Assembly: GCA_036388855.1 (NCBI GenBank)
Contig: DASVRA010000030.1
Coordinates: forward strand, 68,731-132,730
Direction: 5' to 3'
DNA from: DASVRA01 sp036388855
Lineage (GTDB): Bacteria > Pseudomonadota > Alphaproteobacteria > Caulobacterales > Caulobacteraceae
Length of the DNA stretch: 64,000 nt
The translations under genes were made by a program, and so were the position numbers. Shown one piece after another: positions 27,541 to 36,140 of the stretch (positions are counted from its first letter, which is position 1; every line of letters starts with the position of its first letter). The notes beneath the pieces were generated by a model. It ran no database searches, was not told where the DNA came from, and saw only the letters and a list, made by a program, of their open reading frames with translations.

Positions 27541-29114
27541 GGCTTCACTACGGGCGTGAACAGCAGGTCGTGGTAGTCGTAGCTGAAGTCCGCCACCGGC
27601 GAGAACGCCTTCATGGTGATCCGCTCGACCTTGCCCGAGGCGTCGACGGCGAAGGTAACGTAGGCGGGCTCCGCGTGCGGGTGGGTGAAGCGCGCGACGA
27701 AGGTGTCACGGGCCCAGTGCTCCAGAGGCCCGACCATGCCCGGCGTTTGCCTGAAGTCGATGAACAGTCCGCCGTTCCGCTCGCTGATAGCGATCGGGCC
27801 GTACCAGGGATCGGCGTACTCACCGGCATAAGCCGAGGCGGGCAGAGCCGGCTTTGAGCTTGCCGGCCGCGCCTGCTTGGCGGCCGCTGCCGCTGCGGCG
27901 CCATTCTCCAGCCGCTCGGTGAAAAAGCGGTCGAAGACCGCTGGCCAGTCAGCCTTCGGCTGCCCGAGATAATGATCGATCAGCTCCCACTGCAGGCCCG
28001 ACAGCAGTTTGCTGTCTTGCGAGTTGATCATGATGGCGATGCCCGTGTTGGTCTCGGGCATCAGCACCACGGTGGCGATGCCGCCCAGCACCCCACCGCC
28101 GTGCACGATGATCCGGCGCCCGCGGTAGTCCTGGACGTTCCAACCCAGGCCGTACAGCTTGAACTGCGGCGTCAGCTTCGCGAGATCGCCCGGCAGCGGA
28201 CTGATCGGCACTGGGGTCACGCCCCTCCACATTTCGTCGCGCGTGGCGGTCGAGAACAGCGCCTTGTCCGAGTCCGGGACGCGGCCACCGTTCAGCTGCA
28301 CCTGCAGCCAGCGCGCCATGTCTTTGGCGCTGGCGGAGATCGCCCCCGCCGGGTTGCCATTGGCGCCCAGGGTCGAGTTGCCCTCATCAAGGGCCTCCTG
28401 AGGCCCGGAACCGTGGATCTCGCCCATGCGCGAATGCGGCATGGCGCGGTTGGCGACCGTCACCCGTTCGGCTTCGCTCGTGACCGCATGCGTCATCCCC
28501 GCCGGCCGCAACAGCCGGTCGCGGACATAGGTCTCCCAGGGCTGACCGGTGACCTCCTCGATCAGCTGGCCGGCGACCATGTAGAGCACGTTGTCGTAGG
28601 CATAGGCGGAGCGGAAGCTGGTGGCCGGCTTCAGGTGGCGCAGGCGCATCACCGCGTCCTTGCGGCCGATGGTGGTGGCGGGCAGGAACAGCAGATCGCC
28701 TTGACCCAGCCCTAAGCCGCTGCGGTGGACCAGCAGGTCACGGACGGTGATCTCCCGTGTGACCCAGGGGTCGTACATCCGGAAGTATGGGAGATGGTCG
28801 ATGACCTTGTCGTCCCACTTGATCCTGCCCTCGTCGACGAGCGTCGCGAGCGCGGCGGCGGTGAAGGCCTTGGAGACCGAGCCCAACTGGAAGATCGTGT
28901 CCGGATCTGCCCTGTCCGGGCGTCCCAGCTGCTTGACGCCGTAGGCCCGGGTCAGCGTCACCTTGCCGTCCTCAACGATGGCTATCGACACCGCGGGCGC
29001 GCCGACGCTCTGACGCAGGGCCTCCACCCGAGCGTCGAAACCCTTCGGAGGAGCGGCAAGCGCGCCGCTTGGGAGGGTCAGGAGCAGAACGAAGGCCGTA
29101 ATCAGTGGGCGCAT
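27537..29114 (-). CDS. Exported S12 serine hydrolase (class C beta-lactamase/D-aminopeptidase fold)
   Basis: About 525 aa from the ATG at 29114, with signal peptide MRPLITAFVLLLTLPSGALA. Catalytic motifs: LGSVSKAF (Ser79, Lys82), YAYDNVLY (Tyr/Asn pair) and IVHGGGVLGG in place of KTG. The C-terminal 100 residues form the beta domain often fused to these proteins (YAGEYADPWYGPIAISERNG). S12 enzymes include D-aminopeptidases, D,D-peptidases and esterases. It lies 37 bp after the DgcN-like gene and overlaps the class A-like gene by ATGA, so action on D-residue-containing peptides is plausible, but this is inference. Confidence 0.87.
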   Translation of the reverse strand: MRPLITAFVLLLTLPSGALAAPPKGFDARVEALRQSVGAPAVSIAIVEDGKVTLTRAYGVKQLGRPDRADPDTIFQLGSVSKAFTAAALATLVDEGRIKWDDKVIDHLPYFRMYDPWVTREITVRDLLVHRSGLGLGQGDLLFLPATTIGRKDAVMRLRHLKPATSFRSAYAYDNVLYMVAGQLIEEVTGQPWETYVRDRLLRPAGMTHAVTSEAERVTVANRAMPHSRMGEIHGSGPQEALDEGNSTLGANGNPAGAISASAKDMARWLQVQLNGGRVPDSDKALFSTATRDEMWRGVTPVPISPLPGDLAKLTPQFKLYGLGWNVQDYRGRRIIVHGGGVLGGIATVVLMPETNTGIAIMINSQDSKLLSGLQWELIDHYLGQPKADWPAVFDRFFTERLENGAAAAAAAKQARPASSKPALPASAYAGEYADPWYGPIAISERNGGLFIDFRQTPGMVGPLEHWARDTFVARFTHPHAEPAYVTFAVDASGKVERITMKAFSPVADFSYDYHDLLFTPVVKP

Positions 29115-29151
29115 TAACGGCTCCTTGGCTGGCTGGAGCGGCCGGCGGGAA

Positions 29152-30234
29152 TCAATGGGCGGCCTCGCGCAGGCAGCAGTCGACCAAACGCTCCAGCGCC
29201 GCGCCCCCACGCACGGGATCGGCGGCCGGCAGGCCCAAGCGCGCCTCTGTCTCAGCCAGCACCCGCTCCGCCTCCTCTTGCGACAGCTGCGCCGTGTTGA
29301 GGCTCAACCCGCCGCAGCGAATCGCGGGATTGGTGCGCCGCCCGAGCAGCACGGTCGCGTCGATGATCTCCTCGATACTCGGCAGCGGGTAGTGCTCGTG
29401 GCCGAGGATGCGCTCGCGTCCAGGCTCGTGGCAGACGACAAAGACGTCCGGCTGGCTGCCGTGCAGCAGGCCCAGTGACACCGCCGAGTAGGCTGGGTGT
29501 AACAGCGAACCCTGGCCCTCGATGATGTCCCAATGGTCGGGCGTGGCGTCGGGGCTGAGCATCTCGGCGGCGCCGGCCTCGAAGTCGGCGACCACGGCGT
29601 CCATGGGGATGCCGCCGCCGGCGATCAGGATGCCGGTCTGGCCGGTGGCGCGAAAATCGGCGTCCACGCCCCGGTTCGCGAAAGATCGGGCAAGGGCCAG
29701 AGCGGTGTACTTCTTCCCCAGCGCGCAGTCGGTGCCGACAGTCAGCAGGCGCTTGCCGGTGCGCTTGCGGCCGGTAGCTACCAGGATGCCCTGGGGCGGC
29801 TGGCGCACGTTGATCAGCCGCTGGTTGTGACGCGCGGCCGCGGCACACAGTTCCGGCACCTCCTCCAGCCGCGCGTGCATGCCGCTGACGATGTCCAGCC
29901 CCGCTTCCAGCGCCTCGACCAGGGTGGGGATCCACTCAGGAGCTATGACGCCGCCGGTGTTCGCCACTCCAATGACCAAGGCGCGAGCCCCGCGTGCGGC
30001 GGCGTCGGCGGGGGAGAGGCGCGGCAGGCCGGTGCTGACCGTCGCCGAGGGCAGTGCGAACTCGCCCACGCACCGCTCCTCAGCCCAGTCGCGCAGGCCA
30101 AGGGCGGTCTTGGCGTAGCCAGCCTCGGTCGTGTCGCCCAGGAACAGCAGGTAGGGCTGGGGCAGGTCGAGCGACTGCGTCGCCGGCGGGCTCTGACGGA
30201 CGGACAGGCCCGGGGAGGCATCGTCAAGACGCAT
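29152..30234 (-). CDS. dgcN: DUF1611 protein, DgcN-like (D-glutamate N-acetyltransferase family)
   Basis: Cytoplasmic protein of 360 aa in the DUF1611 (COG3367) family. N-terminal Rossmann-like domain (YLLFLGDTTEAGYAKTALGL), then a P-loop-type domain with LLTVGTDCALGKKYTALAL, GQTGILIAGGGIPMDAVVADF and IIEGQGSLLHPAYSAVSLGL. Family members named DgcN acetylate D-Glu so that DgcA, an enolase-superfamily racemase, can convert N-acetyl-D-Glu to the L form. A DgcA-like gene is at 35069-36073, in the neighbouring transcription unit with the same promoter motif. It starts 26 bp after the receptor gene. The exact acyl donor and substrate remain inferred. Confidence 0.82.
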   Translation of the reverse strand: MRLDDASPGLSVRQSPPATQSLDLPQPYLLFLGDTTEAGYAKTALGLRDWAEERCVGEFALPSATVSTGLPRLSPADAAARGARALVIGVANTGGVIAPEWIPTLVEALEAGLDIVSGMHARLEEVPELCAAAARHNQRLINVRQPPQGILVATGRKRTGKRLLTVGTDCALGKKYTALALARSFANRGVDADFRATGQTGILIAGGGIPMDAVVADFEAGAAEMLSPDATPDHWDIIEGQGSLLHPAYSAVSLGLLHGSQPDVFVVCHEPGRERILGHEHYPLPSIEEIIDATVLLGRRTNPAIRCGGLSLNTAQLSQEEAERVLAETEARLGLPAADPVRGGAALERLVDCCLREAAH

Positions 30235-30260
30235 TGCGGCCGAGGAGGACACTTTGGGCC

Positions 30261-32567
30261 CTAGAAGTCCAGATCGATTGAGACGCCGATCACCCGGGGC
30301 TCGATCGGCACCACGTCGATGCCGACCAGGGCCCCGGTGACGATGTTCTGGCGCACGAAGCCTTCGCGGTAGACCCGCTCGTCGGTGAGGTTGCGGATGA
30401 AGGCGTTGAGCCGCCAGTGCTCGTGCTCCAGCCCCGCGCGCAGGTCGAGCGTGGTGTAGGAGGGGTTCTCGGTGTCGAAGCTGCCGGCGGCGGGGTCCTG
30501 GACCGCACCGACGAAGGACTCGCCCACATGGCGAACGCCGGCGCCGACATTGGCCCGCCAGTCCGGCCGCACGTCCCAGCTGTAGTCGGCGTTGAGGCCG
30601 CCGCTCCACTCCGGCACCTGCGGCAGCTGAGCCCCGATGATATAGGGCGGCGCGCCCGGGTCTATGCTGGTCAACTCGGCCTTGGTGTAGGCGGTATTGA
30701 AGCCGATCCTCAGGCCTTGCACCGGTTCGACCGAGCCCTCCAGTTCGAAGCCGCGGCTGAAGGCGTCGCCGGCGTTGTCCAGGAAGCTGGCGGTGCGGGT
30801 GGCGTTGGCCACGCCCAGGATGATGTCGCGCCATTCGATGTCGAACAGCGTGGCGTTCACCACCGCGCGACCATCCCAGAACCGCGCCCGCACGCCCGCC
30901 TCGTAGCTGATCAAGGTGTCGGAAGCGAAGGTTGGCGGGGTGTCCAAGCCGGGGATGACCACGTTCGGGCCGCCGGGCCGATAACCGGTGGCGATGCGGC
31001 CGTAGACCATCACGTCGGGCGTGAAGCGGTACCGGGCGTTGAGCATCCAGGTGGCCACGTCCTCCGACGACTCGCCCTCGTTGCGAACGAAGCCGCCGAG
31101 GATCACGCCGTCGCTGATCTGGGCGAAATCCTGGTCGTTGTGCGCCAGCCTCAGACCGCCGGTGATGTCGAACTTGTCGGTGAACTTGAAGGTTACGTCC
31201 CCGAACAGGGCGTATTCGCGGTAGGTGGTCGGCAGGTTCGCGTAGGCGAAGAACGGATTGAAAATGGATTCGAAGGGCCCTGTGATAGGCTGGTAGTTGG
31301 CGTCGAATACCTTGGCCAGCTGCTCGTTGATGCTCTCCTCGTGCGTGTAGAAGGCGCCGAGGATCCATTCGAGGCGCTGGTCGCTGGGAGACACCAGGCG
31401 GAACTCCTGGGTGAACTTCTCGAGCTCCAGGTTGAGCGCGAAGTTGCCGACTCCTTGGTCCATGCCGAACAGGATCGGATAGGCGCCGAAGCTGTCGGTG
31501 GCGTCCTGGAACTGGTCGGTGTCGCTGGTGGACCAGCTGGTGGCGGAGATGAACTGCACCGGCCCGGCGTCCCAGCTCACCGTCGCAGCGTAGTAGTCGA
31601 TCGCGGTGCTGAACGGCTGCAGAAACGCGTGCGACTGGGTCAGGTCCCCCAAGGTGGGGGCACCGCGGTAGATCAGCGCTCCGCCCGCGTCGCTGCGCGT
31701 GGTGACGTTGCCGAGGGTGACCTGGCTGTTGTCGTCGCTTTCGGTACGCTGCCAGAAAGCCTGCAGATTGACCTCGACGTTCTCGATCGGGCGCCAGTTC
31801 AGCGCCACCCGGCCGCCGTACTGGTGGGCGTTGTTGGTGTCTTCCTGCACGCCGGCGCGCGGGCCGGTGAACAGCACGTTGTCGATGTAGCCCTGGTCGT
31901 AGGAGTCGAAGGCGCTGACCCGCAGGGCCAGCTTGTCGCGCACCAGCGGCATGTTCACCGCGCCGCGCAACGCGTAGCTCAGATCCTCGGCGCCCTCGAT
32001 GTGCGAGAGCTCGGCGCCGACCCGGATGTCGGTCCGGGTCGGATCGGCTTCACGCAGCACGTACTTAAGCAGCCCGCCCATGGTGCTGGCGCCGTAGAGC
32101 GTGCCCTGAGGTCCCCGCAGCACCTCCAGCCGCTCGATGTCGTAAGGCATCAGGTCGAGCGCGAAGATGGTGGCGCGCGCGTAGGCGGTGCTCGATCCCG
32201 TCGGCGTGTCGTTTATATAGGTGCCGACCAGGGCGCCGGGGCCGAACGGGGCGATGCCGCGCAGCACGATAGCGGCTTGGCCAGGCGAACCGCCGGTGGA
32301 AATATTCAGGCCGGGGACGAAGGCGGTGTAGTCGCTGAGCTGCGCCAGCCCCAGGGTCTGAAGCGACTCGCCGGTCACCGCGCTGACCGAGGCCGGCACC
32401 TCCTGCAGGTTCATCTCCCGCTTCTCGGCGGTGACCACCAGCTCCTCGACCTGGGTGTCGCTGGCGACCGCTTCCTGGGCCCAGGCGCCGCCGGCGCCGA
32501 GCAGGGCCGTCGTGGCCGCGGTGAGCGCCAGCGCGCGGCGCAGCGGCATGCGTGTGTTGCTGGTCAT
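30261..32567 (-). CDS. TonB-dependent receptor (FepA/CirA-type plug and barrel)
   Basis: Outer-membrane active transporter, 768 aa from the ATG at 32567, which has GGGAGGCAGAGGA just upstream. Signal peptide about residues 1-32 (RRALALTAATTALLGAGGAWA), TonB box EELVVTAEKRE, and a plug with EVPASVSAVTGESLQTLGLAQL, AAIVLRGIAPFGPGALVGTY and IERLEVLRGPQGTLYGASTM. The barrel ends in VIGVSIDLDF with the C-terminal Phe needed for assembly. It lies between a dipeptidase and the DgcN-like gene in one operon, so peptide or murein-fragment import is inferred rather than siderophore import. Confidence 0.93.
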   Translation of the reverse strand: MTSNTRMPLRRALALTAATTALLGAGGAWAQEAVASDTQVEELVVTAEKREMNLQEVPASVSAVTGESLQTLGLAQLSDYTAFVPGLNISTGGSPGQAAIVLRGIAPFGPGALVGTYINDTPTGSSTAYARATIFALDLMPYDIERLEVLRGPQGTLYGASTMGGLLKYVLREADPTRTDIRVGAELSHIEGAEDLSYALRGAVNMPLVRDKLALRVSAFDSYDQGYIDNVLFTGPRAGVQEDTNNAHQYGGRVALNWRPIENVEVNLQAFWQRTESDDNSQVTLGNVTTRSDAGGALIYRGAPTLGDLTQSHAFLQPFSTAIDYYAATVSWDAGPVQFISATSWSTSDTDQFQDATDSFGAYPILFGMDQGVGNFALNLELEKFTQEFRLVSPSDQRLEWILGAFYTHEESINEQLAKVFDANYQPITGPFESIFNPFFAYANLPTTYREYALFGDVTFKFTDKFDITGGLRLAHNDQDFAQISDGVILGGFVRNEGESSEDVATWMLNARYRFTPDVMVYGRIATGYRPGGPNVVIPGLDTPPTFASDTLISYEAGVRARFWDGRAVVNATLFDIEWRDIILGVANATRTASFLDNAGDAFSRGFELEGSVEPVQGLRIGFNTAYTKAELTSIDPGAPPYIIGAQLPQVPEWSGGLNADYSWDVRPDWRANVGAGVRHVGESFVGAVQDPAAGSFDTENPSYTTLDLRAGLEHEHWRLNAFIRNLTDERVYREGFVRQNIVTGALVGIDVVPIEPRVIGVSIDLDF

Positions 32568-32590
32568 TCCTCTGCCTCCCGCAGAATTTT

Positions 32591-33733
32591 CTATTTCCAC
32601 ACCTCGCCCAGCAGGCGGCGGAAGTTGCCGCCCAGGACGAGCTGGATGTTCTGGTCTGAATAGCCGCGCCGGATCAGCGCCTCGGTGAGGTCGAAGACGC
32701 GCCGCGGGTGGTCGAAGCCGTCGGTGTCGAGCTTCTCGCGAAAGGCGTAGCTCGACTTGTAGCCGGCGCGCAGTTGCTTGCCCTGCTCGGCCGGCATGTC
32801 GTCGTAGCCGTTCAGGTCGGAGTCCGAGCCGATGCCGACGTGCTCGATCCCCACCAGCTTCACCACGTGGTCGATATGGTCGACCATGTGCTCGATGGTG
32901 GTGGGCTCCTTGTCGCGCACGAACATCCGCACCTCGGTGATCCCCATCACCCCGCCCTTGCCGGCGCACTTGCGGATGGCCTCGTCGGTCTTCAGCCGGG
33001 GGTGGTTGTTCAGGGCCCGGCAGTTGGAGTGGGTGATGGCGATCGGGCCCTTGGAGATCTCGATCGCATCCAGCGTGGTCTTGTCGCCGCTGTGGGAGAC
33101 ATCGACCAGCATGCCGGCCTTGTTCATCGCCGCGATGATCTCGGCGCCGAAGTCGCTGACCCCGCCGTCGATACGGTCGGTGGAGCCCGAGCCGATCAGG
33201 TTCTGGCTATTGTAGGTAAGCTGCGCGCAGCGCAGGCCCAGTTCGTAGAAGGCCTGCACGTCCTTGGGCTCGCGGAACTGCTCGGCGTTTTGCAGCCCCA
33301 TGATCACACCGACCTTGCGCTGGGCCTTGGCCTTGTCGAGGTCCGACGCGCGTCCAATTAGGCTGAACAAGTCGCCGTTGCGGCCGACGAAGCCCTGCCA
33401 GGCCGCCAGGAAGGTCAGCGACTCCTCATAGGCCGCAGGCCCGCCGATGCCGACGGCGTTGTGGATCGCGGTCACCCCGCTGGCGCGATAGTCGGCGGCG
33501 TCCTTGGCGGAGAACGGCAAGGCGTAGGCGCGCGGCTCGAAGTCGAGCTTCACCGGCGCCAGCATGTCGATCACCAGCGACCGCTCGACGATGCGTGTGG
33601 CGCGGGCGGAATAGGTCTTCGGCGCGGCCGCGAAGGCGCGGGAGGCGCCAAGGCCGGCGGCCGGCAAGGCCGCGGCCAGGGCGGCCGTCACTACGCTTCG
33701 CCGGCTCGCGCCGCTGCCCGCCAAATCCTTCAA
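32591..33733 (-). CDS. M19 membrane dipeptidase (renal dipeptidase family)
   Basis: Zinc dipeptidase of 380 aa that cleaves dipeptides, including those with a C-terminal D-residue. A Tat-like signal SRRSVVTAALAAALPAAGLG precedes the barrel, so it is probably periplasmic. Metal and active-site motifs: LVIDMLAP (the usual HxD is here IDM), GLQNAEQF, LTYNSQNLIGSG, GMLVDVSHSGDKTTLDAIE, IAITHSNCRALNNHPR and HVGIGSDSDLNG. The TTG at 33733 is the only good start that keeps the twin-arginine signal. A TTGACA-containing promoter motif at 33767-33789 shows it heads the operon continuing into the receptor gene. Confidence 0.92.
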   Translation of the reverse strand: MKDLAGSGASRRSVVTAALAAALPAAGLGASRAFAAAPKTYSARATRIVERSLVIDMLAPVKLDFEPRAYALPFSAKDAADYRASGVTAIHNAVGIGGPAAYEESLTFLAAWQGFVGRNGDLFSLIGRASDLDKAKAQRKVGVIMGLQNAEQFREPKDVQAFYELGLRCAQLTYNSQNLIGSGSTDRIDGGVSDFGAEIIAAMNKAGMLVDVSHSGDKTTLDAIEISKGPIAITHSNCRALNNHPRLKTDEAIRKCAGKGGVMGITEVRMFVRDKEPTTIEHMVDHIDHVVKLVGIEHVGIGSDSDLNGYDDMPAEQGKQLRAGYKSSYAFREKLDTDGFDHPRRVFDLTEALIRRGYSDQNIQLVLGGNFRRLLGEVWK

Positions 33734-33766
33734 GGACCGCCCCCGTCTCTCTCAACGGGCATGTGC

Positions 33767-33789
33767 CGTCCTGATCAGAGAACTGTCAA
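33767..33789 (-). promoter_or_regulatory. Promoter/operator of dipeptidase-receptor operon
   Basis: Read on the minus strand the element begins with TTGACA (33789-33784), a consensus -35 box, and ends with CAGGACG (complement of CGTCCTG, 33767-33773). It differs at only two of 23 positions from the element at 38183-38205. It overlaps the last codon and stop of the POT gene and lies 34-56 bp upstream of the dipeptidase start. A repressor bound between -35 and -10 is likely. Confidence 0.65.
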
Positions 33790-35072
33790 CCTGTTCCGGC
33801 TGCTTTACGCGCGACTGCGACATCAAGGATCCGCAGCAGCAGGGCCGCCCCCAGGAGTATGGCCGCCATCAGGGTGAAGAAGCGCGGCGGCCCGGCCACG
33901 CTCCAGAGCGATCCGAGCAGTCCGGCGAGCAGGTTGCCCGCGAAGGCGGCGAAGAACCACGCGGCGATGGTGGTAGCCCCGTGCCCGGCCGGCGCCGAGC
34001 GGGCGAACAGGCCCAACCCCACCGGAAGGATGTAGAGCTCGCCGAGGGTATAAAGCACGAAGAACAGGACCAGCCACAGCCAGCTCGCCTTCTCGCCGCC
34101 ATTCACCGCCGCGACGGCCGCAAGCATCAGGTAGGCGGCGCCGACCACGGCTGCGCCCGTGGCCATCTTCATCAGGTCTCCCGGCTCGCGACCTTTTGCG
34201 GCCCTGCGCGTCCACAGCGCCACCAGCACCGGCGTCAGCAGGAACACCAGCAGCGGGTTGAGCGACTGGAACCAGGTCATGGGGATGGTCAGGCCGGGCG
34301 CCACCGCCCGGCTGATCCCCTCGTCCGCCCACAGGGCCAGGGTGTTGCCCATCTGCTCGTAGGCGCTGCGGAACACCACCACGGTCAGGCCCACGCCCAG
34401 AAGCAGCCATACCCAGCGCAGCCCGCCCGCGGCCCGCTGCTTGGCCGGTTCGGCGGCTCGCCTGGGCGGCTCGGGGGGCAGGTAGCGGCCGCCGAGGATG
34501 TAGACCGCCAGGCCCGCCAGCATGCCGATGCCGGCGGCCGCGAAGCCGTAGTGCCAACCGAGCGTCTCCCCCAGCGTCCCGCAAACCAGAGGGGCCAGGA
34601 AGGCGCCGAGATTCACGCCGACATAGTAGACGTTATAGGCCGAGCCGCGCCGGGGATCATCGGGAGCGTAGAGGCCGCCGATCTGGCTGGGCAGGCTCGG
34701 CAGGAAGAAGCCGTTGCCGATGGCGATGGCGGCGAGCGCCGGATAGAGCAGCGGCTCGAAGGTCATCATGAAGTGGCCGAGCGCCATGATCGACCCGCCG
34801 AGGATCACCGCCTTGCGCTTGCCGAGCCAACGGTCGGCGATGGCGCCGCCGATGATCGGGGTGAAGAAGACGAAGCCGGTGTAGAGGCCGTAGACCAGGG
34901 AGGCGTGCTGCTGGCCCAGCATCAGCTGCCGCGTCATGTAGTAAACCAGCATGGCGCGCATGCCGTAGAAGGAGAACTTCTCCCACATCTCGGTCAGGAA
35001 CAGCACGCTCAGCCCGCGCGGCTGGCCGAACCACGAGCGCGCGGTGATGTCGGGCGCGCCCTCGAAACTCAT
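33786..35072 (-). CDS. POT-family proton-dependent oligopeptide transporter
   Basis: Inner-membrane di/tripeptide:H+ symporter, 428 aa from the ATG at 35072. The proton-coupling motif appears as LTEMWEKFSFYGMRAMLVYY (ExxEKFxxYG), followed by GGAIADRWLGKRKAVILGG and the PTR2 signature region YNVYYVGVNLGAFLAPLVCG. The start overlaps the stop of the DgcA-like gene (ATGA). It would carry peptides produced in the periplasm into the cytoplasm for the epimerase. Its last bases carry the downstream dipeptidase promoter element. Confidence 0.92.
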   Translation of the reverse strand: MSFEGAPDITARSWFGQPRGLSVLFLTEMWEKFSFYGMRAMLVYYMTRQLMLGQQHASLVYGLYTGFVFFTPIIGGAIADRWLGKRKAVILGGSIMALGHFMMTFEPLLYPALAAIAIGNGFFLPSLPSQIGGLYAPDDPRRGSAYNVYYVGVNLGAFLAPLVCGTLGETLGWHYGFAAAGIGMLAGLAVYILGGRYLPPEPPRRAAEPAKQRAAGGLRWVWLLLGVGLTVVVFRSAYEQMGNTLALWADEGISRAVAPGLTIPMTWFQSLNPLLVFLLTPVLVALWTRRAAKGREPGDLMKMATGAAVVGAAYLMLAAVAAVNGGEKASWLWLVLFFVLYTLGELYILPVGLGLFARSAPAGHGATTIAAWFFAAFAGNLLAGLLGSLWSVAGPPRFFTLMAAILLGAALLLRILDVAVARKAAGTG

Positions 35073-36073
35073 CCGGCTGGGCCACCCCAGGCCTCGTCTG
35101 GCACGCGCACCATGCCGTCGGCGTAGATCGCGCCCGGCTCCCGGTCGAAGGTCAGGAAGGTCGGTCCGTCGAGATCGACCACGTGGCAGAGCTGGCCCAC
35201 GACGAACGCCGGTCCCATGGCCCAGCTGGTGCCCACCATGTTGCCGACCATTACCTTCATGCCCAGGCGCTTGGCCTCCGCCGCCATCAGCAGCGCCTCG
35301 GTCAGGCCGCCGCACTTGTCGAGCTTTATGTTGATCACGTCGACACGGCCGGCGAGCGGCTCCACCTCGTCCAGCCCCTGAACGCTTTCGTCGGCCGCGA
35401 TCGGAATTGGCCGGTCGAGGCCGTCGAGATCGGCCTCGCGGCCGCGCCTGAACGGCTGCTCCAGCAACGAGACCCTGGCTTCGACCAGGGCCGGCAGGAC
35501 GGCCGCGAGGCTGTCCGGATCGAAGCCCTGGTTGCCGTCCACGCCCATCCACACCTCCGGCCGCGCGGCCCTCACCGCGCACACCCGCTCCGCGTCGAGC
35601 TCTGCCTCCCCGGTCAGCTTGAGCTTCAGCGCGCGTGCCCCGGTGTAGGCCTTGGCCCCTTCGGCCATCACGTCCGGATCATCCGCGCCCAGAGTGAAAG
35701 CGGTAACCAGCGGCTTGGCCCCTTCAAGGCCGGCGAGCTTCCAGACCGGCTCCCCTGAGCGGCGCGCCTCCAGTTCCCACAGCGCGCAGTCCAGGGCGTT
35801 ACGCGCACCGCCGGCCGGCAGCAGGCGGCGCAGGTCCTCCCGGCTCGCGCCCGCCTCGACTTCGGCGCGCACCGCCTCGATGGCGGAGACCATCTGCGGC
35901 GGCTCGTCGTGCAGGTAATAGACCCCGGCGGCCTCGCCCCGCCCTTCAAGGGCGCCGTCGCTGACGGTGGCGACCACCACCGGCACCGCGGTGAAGGTGT
36001 AGCCGGTGATGCGGAAGGGCGCCTTCAGCGGCAGGTTCTCAACCGCGATGTCGAGGCGAACGGATTGGGGCAA
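35069..36073 (-). CDS. dgcA: Enolase-superfamily dipeptide epimerase / N-acetyl-D-Glu racemase (DgcA-like)
   Basis: 334 aa, TTG start at 36073 with GAGAGAGG about 8 nt upstream. Muconate-lactonising-enzyme fold: catalytic KxK in ALKLKLTGEAEL, metal ligands in MGVDGNQGF, SLLEQPFRRG and IAADESVQG, and the second base in INIKLDKCGGLTEALL. Close families are L-Ala-D/L-Glu epimerases (murein peptide recycling) and DgcA, which racemises N-acetyl-D-Glu. The DgcN-like gene 5 kb away favours DgcA, while the POT transporter and dipeptidase also fit a dipeptide substrate. Both remain possible. It is followed by POT with an ATGA overlap. Confidence 0.87.
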   Translation of the reverse strand: MPQSVRLDIAVENLPLKAPFRITGYTFTAVPVVVATVSDGALEGRGEAAGVYYLHDEPPQMVSAIEAVRAEVEAGASREDLRRLLPAGGARNALDCALWELEARRSGEPVWKLAGLEGAKPLVTAFTLGADDPDVMAEGAKAYTGARALKLKLTGEAELDAERVCAVRAARPEVWMGVDGNQGFDPDSLAAVLPALVEARVSLLEQPFRRGREADLDGLDRPIPIAADESVQGLDEVEPLAGRVDVINIKLDKCGGLTEALLMAAEAKRLGMKVMVGNMVGTSWAMGPAFVVGQLCHVVDLDGPTFLTFDREPGAIYADGMVRVPDEAWGGPAG

Positions 36074-36093
36074 GCGAGGCCTCTCTCGGACAG

Positions 36094-36129
36094 AAAGGGG
36101 CGGCCCCGGCCCCGGCCGGACCCGCCCCT
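36094..36129 (-). terminator. GC-rich hairpin between S12 hydrolase and DgcA-like genes
   Basis: On the minus strand AGGGGCGG pairs with CCGCCCCT across a GC-rich loop and is followed by TTTCTG. It lies in the 67-bp gap upstream of the DgcA-like gene. It could be a weak terminator or attenuator lowering expression of the downstream genes; the T-tract is short. Confidence 0.35.
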
Positions 36130-36140
36130 GAGGACGGCTC

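Noticed and set aside
26542..29114. Antibiotic-resistance island based on two beta-lactamase-fold genes
   Set aside because: Both overlap genes for peptide uptake and D-Glu-type enzymes, one lacks the usual deacylating Glu, and no mobile element is adjacent.
30235..31368. Upstream extension of the DgcN-like frame into the receptor gene
   Set aside because: It is out of frame with the receptor and low-complexity; the DUF1611 sequence starts at the ATG at 30234.
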